This document shows, one piece after another, positions 1-5,776 of a DNA stretch of 11,634 nucleotides. Within the stretch, counting starts at the first letter, position 1. Each line of letters starts with the position of its first letter. The position numbers and the translations under genes are program-made. The notes under the pieces were generated by a model. The model worked only from the letters and a program-made list of their open reading frames with translations. It did not search any database and was not told where the DNA came from. Source of the DNA: an uncultured Bacteroidota bacterium. Lineage in GTDB: Bacteria > Bacteroidota > Bacteroidia > Chitinophagales > Saprospiraceae. The stretch covers positions 1 through 11,634 of the forward strand of contig CALGAA010000376.1 of the NCBI GenBank assembly GCA_937952445.1, written 5' to 3'.

Positions 1-100
1 TTAGTTCCCTTCCCTTACAATTAAATATTTTGTATACTACATCCAATATTCTTCATCGTTTGATGACAGCGAATACATAAATTTTGATCATTTTCATCCC

Positions 101-1078
101 ATGAGTGTAAAGAACGATATCGATGAATTGCTCGCGGCAAATGTGATTACACCTGAAATCGCGGATCGCATCAGGCAGTACTACCAGGAAAACCCCGGGT
201 CAGCGAGTCGTCGGCTTATCCTCATATTTGGAGTGCTGGGTGCATTGATAAGCGGAATGGGCGTGATTCTAATCCTGGCGTATAATTGGGTAGATCTTTC
301 GATCCAGACGAAATCGATCATATCGTTTCTTCCATTGGCCCTGGGACAGATAGCAGGACTGTTTACCCTTCTCCGTTTCAGAGGCAAACGGGAATGGCAC
401 GAGGGGAGTGGTGTGGCAATTTTCATGGGGATGGGCGCCTGCATCTTTTTGATCAGCCAGATTTATCATTTTCCGGGGAACGCGACCAGCCTGATCCTTA
501 CCTGGATGTTGCTAACGGTACCCGTGGCATACATCATGGACTCAGCGATCGTCTCTCTGTTTTACATAGCAGGCATCACCTGGTATGCCAGTTCGATAAG
601 CTACTTTACTGCACCTTATGACGAAGTCTGGTGGTACTGGGGATTGATCCTTTTAATTATCCCTTATTATCTTTACCTGATCCGAAAGCAGCCCCAGAGC
701 ATGTTAACGACCCTCCATCACTGGGTTATCCCCTTTTCACTGACGATCGTTCTGGGAGGTTTCACTACCGATTATGGTATTTGGATGTACATTGCCTACT
801 TCTCCCTGTTTGGGTTGTTTTTCATCCTGGGTAATTCACCGCCTTTTATACGGTATACCAAAATTCAAAATGGGTATTACATGATCGGTCTCGTGGGTTC
901 AGCAATCCTTTTGATCATGTTGAGCTTCCGATGGTTTTGGCGAAATTTAGCGGAACAACTACATCCTTTTTCCGTGGCCCTTTCTGCTCCTGAATTTTGG
1001 ATTGCCAGTATGTTGACCGGCGGTGCATTGCTCTTTTTTATACTGAGGGGAATGCGGTATCCCCGCCTGTTCGGGTAA
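101..1078 (+). CDS. DUF2157-like membrane protein, N-terminal part (325 aa)
   Basis: The protein starts with a soluble helical segment (about residues 1-35, ELLAANVITPEIADRIRQYY), the typical short cytoplasmic head of DUF2157 proteins. It continues with about eight to nine hydrophobic segments from residue 40 to the end. I assign the family by this layout and recall no biochemical function for it; it is an integral inner-membrane protein of unknown role. ATG at 101 is the natural start because the family head begins right after it; there is no clear Shine-Dalgarno site. The frame ends at TAA 1076-1078 just after a membrane segment, and the missing C-terminal membrane part lies in the same frame downstream. 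It is followed by a GDYXXLXY gene, a pairing I recall from other bacteria. Confidence 0.7.
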   Translation: MSVKNDIDELLAANVITPEIADRIRQYYQENPGSASRRLILIFGVLGALISGMGVILILAYNWVDLSIQTKSIISFLPLALGQIAGLFTLLRFRGKREWHEGSGVAIFMGMGACIFLISQIYHFPGNATSLILTWMLLTVPVAYIMDSAIVSLFYIAGITWYASSISYFTAPYDEVWWYWGLILLIIPYYLYLIRKQPQSMLTTLHHWVIPFSLTIVLGGFTTDYGIWMYIAYFSLFGLFFILGNSPPFIRYTKIQNGYYMIGLVGSAILLIMLSFRWFWRNLAEQLHPFSVALSAPEFWIASMLTGGALLFFILRGMRYPRLFG

Positions 1079-1108
1079 CCATTTGCCTACGTTTTCTTAC
1101 TGTTCCCC

Positions 1109-1387
1109 GTGACTTTATACGTGGGCATGTTCACTGAATTCGCGTATTTTTTGATCAATATTCTGATCCTGATCATAGCCATCTTAACCATCCGAAAAGG
1201 CAATCGCTCAGCCGATTTCACCGAATTGAATTTTGGGCTGCTCATCGTAGCGGTCCTGATCTTTAGTCGATTTTTTGATTCCAACATCAGCTTTCTCATC
1301 CGGGGCATCGCGTTTATCCTGGTGGGGGTAGGTTTCTTTTTTGTGAATTATACGATGTATCGAAAAAAGCTGGCCCATGAAAAATAG
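1109..1387 (+). CDS. C-terminal remnant of the DUF2157-like membrane protein (up to 92 aa)
   Basis: This short frame has three hydrophobic segments and the motif run NFGLLIVAVLIFSRFFDS followed by RGIAFILVG, which resembles the C-terminus of DUF2157/DUF4401-type proteins. It is in the same frame as the gene at 101-1078, separated by the TAA at 1076-1078 and ten open codons. If translated on its own it would start at GTG 1109, GTG 1121 or, most plausibly, ATG 1127 (86 residues). None has a good ribosome binding site. It overlaps the next gene by 11 nt, so translation of this tail probably matters for coupling to that gene. I regard it as a detached part of the upstream gene rather than an independent gene. 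Confidence 0.55.
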   Translation: MTLYVGMFTEFAYFLINILILIIAILTIRKGNRSADFTELNFGLLIVAVLIFSRFFDSNISFLIRGIAFILVGVGFFFVNYTMYRKKLAHEK

Positions 1388-1955
1388 ATCCGTCATTATC
1401 ATCCTCTTTTTTGTCATGGCAGCCGTTCAATGGCTGATCCCGATCAATATGATTTGGGATAGCGAACGCACCCTGGCGAGTGGTCGCGAATACAAATTTC
1501 GACTGGCTCCGGTCGACCCCGAGGATCCGTTCCGGGGTCGATACCTCAATTTGGATTTTGACATCAGCCGGGTCACCGTCGCCACTCCTCCTTATTGGGA
1601 AGAGGGAGAAAAAGTATTTGTAGTGCTGGAACAGGACGAGGAGGGTTTTGCCCGGATCAACAGATTGGCGAAGAACAAACCCTCCGGGGAAGAAGATTAC
1701 ATCAAATCCATGGTGAGATCCGCTTATGGAGAGGATTCCTTAATGGTTTTCATCGAGTATCCACTGGATCGGTATTACATCAATGAAAAAATGGCTGACC
1801 CGATTCAGGAAATGCTCGACGCCAACCAACTGGATTCTACGAAAGTCAATTATGCGCTGGTTCGGGTCCGGGCAGGAGGAGCCGTGTTGGAAGAGGTTTA
1901 CCTCGATGAAGTGCCTGTATCGGAATGGATCCGGAGGGAACGGACGGGGGAGTGA
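1377..1955 (+). CDS. GDYXXLXY-type membrane-anchored protein (192 aa)
   Basis: One membrane anchor (about residues 5-22) is followed by an extracytoplasmic domain. Residues 50-61 read DPFRGRYLNLDF, a variant of the name-giving motif of the GDYXXLXY family (PF14345): G54, Y56 and L59 are kept, while the usual Asp is Arg55 and the final Tyr is Phe61. The family's function is unknown to me; it is often encoded next to DUF2157 or DUF4401 membrane proteins, as here. Its ATG lies inside the 3' end of the preceding frame (11-nt overlap), which suggests translational coupling and one transcript. The length is normal for the family and I see no damage. It ends with TGA and is followed by a 329-nt gap, so it probably closes its operon. 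Confidence 0.7.
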   Translation: MKNRSVIIILFFVMAAVQWLIPINMIWDSERTLASGREYKFRLAPVDPEDPFRGRYLNLDFDISRVTVATPPYWEEGEKVFVVLEQDEEGFARINRLAKNKPSGEEDYIKSMVRSAYGEDSLMVFIEYPLDRYYINEKMADPIQEMLDANQLDSTKVNYALVRVRAGGAVLEEVYLDEVPVSEWIRRERTGE

Positions 1956-2284
1956 GGATGACGCCGGTTCTAATTCCGGATGACCCGGTAAAAGCATGGC
2001 AGTAAGGGGATTAACCGGTTTGACCACGTGTGGGTAATGAGGGGTTTTTATAGCCTGGACCGGAAACTTGCAAAGTCGGATCTCACTCACTCAGGTAAAA
2101 ATGGAAGAATTTTGCAGTCTTTTCTATATGAAAGGGACGTCAGCGGTTTGATGTTTTATTTCCATCCTCCTTTCAGGATTCAACGTACACCGTTATTTTA
2201 GGAGATTAATTCCTGAATATATGAGTAGACCTATTTATTCTAAAATAATCCCGAATTAACGAGTGATGCTGTATCTTTAGGCGT
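1956..2284. other. Intergenic region upstream of the ATPase operon
   Basis: This is the longest stretch without a gene. Very short open frames exist (for example ATG 2128, seven codons) but none looks coding. Two short inverted repeats lie near the operon: ATCCT/AGGAT at 2164-2179 (6-nt loop) and TTTAGGA/TCCTGAA at 2197-2217 (7-nt centre, one mismatch). They could be an operator or the leader of the operon mRNA, but both are weak. TATCTTTA at 2272-2279 resembles the Bacteroidota -7 element (TAnnTTTG) with one mismatch, but no -33 partner is visible and it sits almost on the start codon. The operon promoter is expected here but not located. Confidence 0.4.
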
Positions 2285-2746
2285 ATGGAGGATTTAAAAG
2301 TGGCATATCAAAGTGGAAAGGTAGTCGCTGTACGAGGAAGCGTAGTGGACCTGCGTTTTGAAAAAAATTTACCATCGATCAAAACGGTGGTCAAAACCGG
2401 TCATGATTTCCAAATTATCCTCGAGGTACAGATGCAACTCGATAACCATCACATCCGGTGCATCTCGCTAACCCCCACGCAAGGTCTGGAAAGAGGTATG
2501 GAAGCATTTTCCACCGGAGCTCCATTGAAAGTACCCGTGGGCCCGGAAACACTGGGTCATATGTTCGATGTTTTCGGGAATACCCTGGATGATTACGAGC
2601 TGCCAGAATCTATGGAACGACGCAGTATTCACAACCAACCACCGCCCCTCGCCGAACGGTCCACCAGTTCTCAGGTTTTTGAAACCGGTATAAAAGCCAT
2701 CGATGTTCTGATTCCCCTGGAACGTGGGGGAAAAGCCGGATTGTAG
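2285..2746 (+). CDS. atpD: atpD N-terminal fragment (beta barrel plus start of nucleotide domain, 153 aa)
   Basis: This fragment covers the beta-barrel domain (GKVVAVRGSVVDLRF near the start) and the first part of the nucleotide-binding domain up to GGKAGL, and ends directly before the Walker A loop. The segments SLTPTQGLERGM and FETGIKAIDVLIPLERGGK match N-ATPase beta subunits. The start is ATG 2285. A GTG at 2300 is an alternative, since GGAGGA at 2287-2292 would be a well-placed ribosome binding site for it and homologues begin close to GKVVAVRG. By itself the fragment lacks every catalytic residue and could not support ATP hydrolysis. Confidence 0.75.
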   Translation: MEDLKVAYQSGKVVAVRGSVVDLRFEKNLPSIKTVVKTGHDFQIILEVQMQLDNHHIRCISLTPTQGLERGMEAFSTGAPLKVPVGPETLGHMFDVFGNTLDDYELPESMERRSIHNQPPPLAERSTSSQVFETGIKAIDVLIPLERGGKAGL

Positions 2747-2752
2747 GGAGGA
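2747..2752 (+). promoter_or_regulatory. Shine-Dalgarno-like GGAGGA made of P-loop codons
   Basis: The two Gly codons that open the Walker A loop, directly after the in-frame TAG, read GGAGGA. They lie 6 nt before GTG 2759, which is in frame with the rest of atpD. The arrangement could support termination followed by re-initiation, but the run is already explained by the conserved Gly-Gly, so it may be coincidence. Confidence 0.3.
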
Positions 2753-2758
2753 GCAGGA

Positions 2759-3688
2759 GTGGGCAAAACGGTTTTACTGACCGAACTGATCCACAACATG
2801 GTGAAAAAACACCACGGTGTCAGCATGTTTTGCGGGATAGGAGAACGAAGCCGGGAAGGTTTGGAGTTGTATCAGGAAATGAAGGACGCCGGAGTACTAC
2901 AGGACATGGTCATGATATTTGGACAAATGAACGAACTCCCCGGCGCCCGGTTTCGGGTCGGCCATTCGGCCCTGACCATGGCCGAATATTTTCGGGACGA
3001 AGAACACAAAGATGTCCTCCTTCTGATCGACAATATTTTCCGGTTTATTCAGGCCGGCATGGAAGTCTCAGGTTTGCTGGGGCAAATGCCCTCCCGACTG
3101 GGGTATCAACCCACGATGAGTACGGAGCTTTCGCAATTGGAAGAACGGATTTCAAATACAAAAACCGGTGCCATCACTTCGATCCAAGCCGTATATGTTC
3201 CGGCAGACGATCTGACCGATCCCGCTGCGGTTCATACGTTTTCACATTTATCAGCCACCATCAGCCTGTCGAGAAAAAGGGCCAGCGAAGGGATGTACCC
3301 CGCCATAGATCTTTTACACTCGGGCTCTAAAATGGCCACACCCGTTATCATTGGCGAACGCCATTATCAGATCGCTCAGGCCATTCGGCAAACCCTGGCA
3401 GAATACGACGAGCTCAAAGACATTATCGCAATGCTGGGCCTCGAACAGTTGTCCCTGAACGATCAGAAAACCGTTAACCGTGCACGCCGCCTGGAACGTT
3501 TTCTGACTCAACCGTTCTTCACCACCGAACAATTTACCCAATACAAAGGGAAAAACGTGAGCCTCCACGAGGCCCTGGACGGATGCGAAAGAATTCTCAA
3601 CGACGAATTCAACGAATACCCGGAAAGCTATTTCTATATGATCGGTACCATCGATGAGGTGATGGAAAAAGCAGAATTAAATCCTTAA
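2759..3688 (+). CDS. atpD: atpD C-terminal fragment (nucleotide domain from VGKT onward, 309 aa)
   Basis: This fragment continues the beta subunit in the same frame after the TAG. It holds GKT of Walker A, the CGIGERSREG segment, GQMNELPGARFRVGH, Walker B LLLIDNIFRFIQAG, RLGYQPTMSTEL, and the C-terminal domain with LKDIIAMLG and LERFLTQPFFTTEQFT, all N-ATPase-like. The only plausible independent start is GTG 2759, inside the P-loop. A product from there would lack Gly-Gly-Ala-Gly of the loop and should not bind ATP normally. Three nt separate its TAA from the first atpC ATG. Confidence 0.75.
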   Translation: MGKTVLLTELIHNMVKKHHGVSMFCGIGERSREGLELYQEMKDAGVLQDMVMIFGQMNELPGARFRVGHSALTMAEYFRDEEHKDVLLLIDNIFRFIQAGMEVSGLLGQMPSRLGYQPTMSTELSQLEERISNTKTGAITSIQAVYVPADDLTDPAAVHTFSHLSATISLSRKRASEGMYPAIDLLHSGSKMATPVIIGERHYQIAQAIRQTLAEYDELKDIIAMLGLEQLSLNDQKTVNRARRLERFLTQPFFTTEQFTQYKGKNVSLHEALDGCERILNDEFNEYPESYFYMIGTIDEVMEKAELNP

Positions 3689-3691
3689 CGT

Positions 3692-4093
3692 ATGCCTGGT
3701 CCCCTCATGAATTTGAAGATCTTTCTTCCCGACCGACTTTTTGCGGATATTCAAAACGTGAAAAGGATAGTGGTGGAAACAACGGTGGGGTCATACGGTA
3801 TCCTGCCTCAAAGGTTGGATTGTACGGCAGCACTGGTATCCGGGATTTTGTTGTATGAAACAGAGGATGAAGGCGAAAAATACATAGCGGTGAACGAAGG
3901 CATCATGATCAAGGCCGGGCCACAGGTGTCAATATCTGTTCGTCATGCCATCGGTGATGCTCCTTTAGGCGAATTGAGAGCCATGGTCCAAAAAGAAATG
4001 ATGGAAATGGATGAAATGGAAATACAAGCCCGGACGGTCATGGCCAAACTGGAGACAGGGTTTCTTCAAAGCTTTCAAAAGTTATTGGAATAG
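3692..4093 (+). CDS. atpC: N-ATPase F1 epsilon subunit
   Basis: The protein has the epsilon-subunit N-terminal beta sandwich: NLKIFLPDRLFAD at the start, then VVETTVGSYGILPQRLD, which matches the conserved T.EG..GILP.H.D block of epsilon subunits. A short helical C-terminus rich in Met, Glu and Lys follows (from about residue 88). Epsilon sits in the central stalk with gamma and couples rotation to the c ring. The length (133 residues) is typical. The first ATG at 3692 lies 3 nt after atpD; ATG 3707 (MNLKIFLP) is equally possible and agrees better with homologues that begin right at this strand. It is second in the operon, as in other N-ATPase operons. I see no damage. Confidence 0.88.
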   Translation: MPGPLMNLKIFLPDRLFADIQNVKRIVVETTVGSYGILPQRLDCTAALVSGILLYETEDEGEKYIAVNEGIMIKAGPQVSISVRHAIGDAPLGELRAMVQKEMMEMDEMEIQARTVMAKLETGFLQSFQKLLE

Positions 4094-4094
4094 G

Positions 4095-4418
4095 ATGAAG
4101 GAGGAAGAATCGAAAAAAACGGACTCATTTGAGAAAATTATCGGCCAGAAGGAGGAAAGGAAAATGGAAGCCCGACGAGATAAAAGAAGTGAGTGGTATG
4201 GTTTGAGCTTTTTCGGGATGGTTGGCTGGTCCATTGCAGTGCCCACCGTACTGGGCGTTGCCCTGGGCATATGGCTGGATAAAAACTACTCGCAGGATTT
4301 TTCCTGGACTCTGAGTCTGCTGATCGCGGGGTTGTTGATGGGGTGTGTTTTTGCCTGGAACTGGGTTCAAAAGGAAAACAAGAATATTCAGCAAAAAAAT
4401 GACGAGAAGCATGAATGA
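4095..4418 (+). CDS. atpQ: N-ATPase accessory membrane protein AtpQ
   Basis: This small protein has a highly charged N-terminal stretch (Lys/Glu/Arg rich) and two membrane helices: GLSFFGMVGWSIAVPTVLGV..., containing GVALGIWLDK, and WTLSLLIAGLLMGCVFAW. That is the AtpZ/AtpI-like layout of AtpQ, one of the two extra genes specific to N-ATPase operons. Its precise role is not established; assembly of the c ring or cation handling has been suggested for the family. ATG 4095 starts one nt after atpC and gives 107 residues with a charged leader like that of homologues. ATG 4164, with a strong ribosome binding site, gives 84 residues and keeps both helices. The 3' end overlaps atpR. Confidence 0.8.
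   Translation: MKEEESKKTDSFEKIIGQKEERKMEARRDKRSEWYGLSFFGMVGWSIAVPTVLGVALGIWLDKNYSQDFSWTLSLLIAGLLMGCVFAWNWVQKENKNIQQKNDEKHE
4149..4155 (+). promoter_or_regulatory. Strong Shine-Dalgarno site before the alternative atpQ start
   Basis: AAGGAGG lies 8 nt before ATG 4164, inside the longer atpQ frame. It is one of the best ribosome binding sites in the window, where most genes have none. It would favour an 84-residue AtpQ, but it may also be a by-product of Lys-Glu-Glu codons. Confidence 0.4.
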
Positions 4419-4725
4419 AATTGGTATCTTATTGCTGGTATTACTGGCAGGCTTTGGACTGGGGGTTTTGTTTTTTGGAGGCCTCTGGCTCACCGTGCAA
4501 AAAGGCCTGAGCTCGGCGAATCCTGCACTGTTATTTTTGGGAAGTTTAATTGCCAGATCGACCATCGTATTGCTTGGCTTTTATTACGTGGGGTCAAACG
4601 ATTGGAAACGGTTCGTCATTTGTCTGGCGGGCTTTTTAATAGCTCGTACGGTCATAAAACGGCAGACGACCCGAAAAAAGCCCGCGGTTACCGGAGTGAA
4701 AAAAGACATGAACAATGAGACTTAG
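4411..4725 (+). CDS. atpR: N-ATPase subunit AtpR
   Basis: The protein of 104 residues has three predicted membrane helices: about 3-26, 38-60 and 66-82. Two membrane-embedded arginines fall in conserved-looking contexts: R49 in GSLIARSTIVLLGFY and R79 in CLAGFLIARTV, together with GGLWLTVQ near the start of the first loop. This pattern identifies AtpR (PF12966), found only in N-ATPase operons. The arginines have been proposed to pair with the carboxylates of the c subunits, perhaps during ring assembly. ATG 4411 overlaps atpQ by 8 nt; ATG 4399 would add four residues. The 3' end overlaps atpB by 11 nt, so atpQ, atpR and atpB are probably translationally coupled. Confidence 0.88.
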   Translation: MNEIGILLLVLLAGFGLGVLFFGGLWLTVQKGLSSANPALLFLGSLIARSTIVLLGFYYVGSNDWKRFVICLAGFLIARTVIKRQTTRKKPAVTGVKKDMNNET

Positions 4726-5473
4726 TCCCGACGAAATAATATTCTGGGAGTTTGGATTTATCAAAATAAACCTTACGATAGCCATGACGTGGGCAATAAT
4801 GTTATTGCTGGCGCTTGGGGCGTGGCTCATTACCCGGAATGTAACGACACGGTTGACAAGATCTCGCTGGCAAAATGTCCTGGAAATGATCGTTTTGATC
4901 ATCCGGGATCAGATCGCGGAAATCGGTCTGAAAAAACCCGAAAAATATTTGGGTTTTATCGGCACCCTGTTTTTGTTCATTGCCGTTTCGAGCCTGTTCA
5001 CCATTGTTCCCGGATATGAGGCCCCTACGGCTTCGCTGTCCACAACGACGGCTTTGGCGTTATCAGTTTTTATTTCCGTTCCGGCCTTTGGCATCGCTCA
5101 CAGTGGTTTGAAAAACTACCTGAGTTCCCTGGCCCAACCCAATGTCCTGATGTTGCCTCTAAATATCATGGGCGAAATTTCGAGGACTATTTCACTGGCC
5201 TTTCGCCTGTTTGGCAATATGATGAGCGGAGGACTGATTGCCAGCATTCTGATCGCCATAGCGCCCTTTTTCTTTCCCATTATCATGGATGCGTTGGGGC
5301 TGCTGACGGGAATGCTGCAAGCCTATATATTTGCGGTATTGGCGACCGTATATATCGCGGCGGGCATGCAAAATGAAGAAAGAAAAGAGCTGCCTCCTTC
5401 TCCGGACAAAGACCATATTGACAGATCTGAAATCAAAACACGGCAGAGCAGGTCGAATTTGAAAACGAACTAA
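4715..5473 (+). CDS. atpB: N-ATPase Fo subunit a
   Basis: Subunit a forms the ion path at the stator-ring interface in the inner membrane. The protein (252 residues) has about five hydrophobic segments. It carries the essential arginine R164 in LAFRLFGNMMSG, the counterpart of E. coli aArg210. Upstream is the family block PTASLSTTTALAL, and downstream LQAYIFAVLATVYIAAG. The short N-terminus (MRLSPDEIIFWEFGF) is typical for N-ATPases. The C-terminal 30 residues (about 221-252) are charged and likely disordered. The start overlaps atpR by 11 nt and there is a 30-nt gap before atpE. The gene looks intact. Confidence 0.93.
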   Translation: MRLSPDEIIFWEFGFIKINLTIAMTWAIMLLLALGAWLITRNVTTRLTRSRWQNVLEMIVLIIRDQIAEIGLKKPEKYLGFIGTLFLFIAVSSLFTIVPGYEAPTASLSTTTALALSVFISVPAFGIAHSGLKNYLSSLAQPNVLMLPLNIMGEISRTISLAFRLFGNMMSGGLIASILIAIAPFFFPIIMDALGLLTGMLQAYIFAVLATVYIAAGMQNEERKELPPSPDKDHIDRSEIKTRQSRSNLKTN

Positions 5474-5503
5474 TTTTTTGAATCATCAATAAAATGAAAA
5501 CAT

Positions 5504-5773
5504 ATGGATAGCGTAACCATTATCGGATTAGTTTCAATAATCACCGCCGGAGTCACGATGGCGATCGGAGCCATGATGCCCTCTATTGCTGAAGGTCGGG
5601 CAGTGGTCAAAGCCCTCGAATCCATCGCCCAGCAACCTGATGCATCATCGACCATCACGAGGACACTATTTATCGGATTGGCCATGGTTGAAACCTCCTT
5701 AATCTACTGTTTCGTAATTTCCATGATTCTGATTTTTGCGAATCCATTTTGGAATTACTTTGTAGCTCTGTAA
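5504..5773 (+). CDS. atpE: N-ATPase Fo subunit c, Na+-type ligands with two carboxylates
   Basis: This 89-residue hairpin protein forms the rotor ring. Helix 1 (about 5-34) is Gly/Ala-rich and holds P26 and E30 in PSIAEG. Helix 2 (about 54-80) holds the ion-carrying E63 in VETSLIY followed by T64, S65 and Y68. Compared with the Ilyobacter tartaricus Na+ site (Gln32, Val63, Glu65, Ser66, Tyr70), Thr replaces Ser, Tyr is kept and Gln32 is replaced by Glu30, so there are two acidic side chains per site. The polar loop reads IAQQPDA: the Gln-Pro is kept, but the usual Arg before it is Gln. It ends with ANPFWNYF. The start is ATG 5504 without a Shine-Dalgarno site, and atpF follows 3 nt after the stop. 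Confidence 0.95.
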   Translation: MDSVTIIGLVSIITAGVTMAIGAMMPSIAEGRAVVKALESIAQQPDASSTITRTLFIGLAMVETSLIYCFVISMILIFANPFWNYFVAL

Positions 5774-5776
5774 CCT

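Larger units (their letters stand above)
101..1387 (+). pseudogene. DUF2157-like polytopic membrane protein, full frame with one in-frame TAA
   Basis: Positions 101 to 1387 form one uninterrupted frame of 429 codons except for TAA at 1076-1078 (codon 326). The ten codons after the stop read PFAYVFLLFP, a hydrophobic stretch that continues as a further membrane segment. The tail then carries the NFG...RFFDS...RGIAF pattern that I associate with the C-terminal part of DUF2157 proteins. Both halves therefore look like pieces of one ancestral protein of about 428 residues. No frameshift is visible. Whether the stop is a real nonsense mutation, an error or read through cannot be decided from the sequence. 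The two separately translatable parts are listed below. Confidence 0.6.
2285..3688 (+). pseudogene. atpD: N-ATPase F1 beta subunit, full frame interrupted by in-frame TAG
   Basis: Read as one frame, this is a normal-length (467 residues plus stop) catalytic beta subunit of an N-type ATPase. Beta carries the ATP hydrolysis sites of F1 on the cytoplasmic side. The frame shows the N-terminal barrel (about 8-80), Walker A GGAGVGKT (155-162, Lys161), the GERSREG segment with catalytic Glu (187) and Arg (188), Walker B LLLIDNIFRF with Asp249, and a C-terminal helical domain with DELKDIIAMLG. Codon 154 is TAG (2744-2746) in the context GGKAGL-stop-GGAGVGKT, where the family has a near-invariant Phe. 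No other lesion is visible. As written, the gene cannot give an intact beta subunit without readthrough. It is the first gene of the operon. Confidence 0.8.

Noticed and set aside
2264..2284. Leaderless promoter for atpD using TATCTTTA at 2272
   Set aside because: One mismatch in the -7 element and no -33 element at a proper distance; the evidence is too thin to call.
2744..2746. TAG as a pyrrolysine or other recoded sense codon in atpD
   Set aside because: TAG ends several intact genes in the same operon, the position needs a hydrophobic Phe, and no pyl gene or recoding structure is seen.
2830..3330. Long overlapping frame of 166 residues inside atpD
   Set aside because: It is a shifted-frame shadow, rich in Arg and Gly, and the conserved beta frame explains the region.
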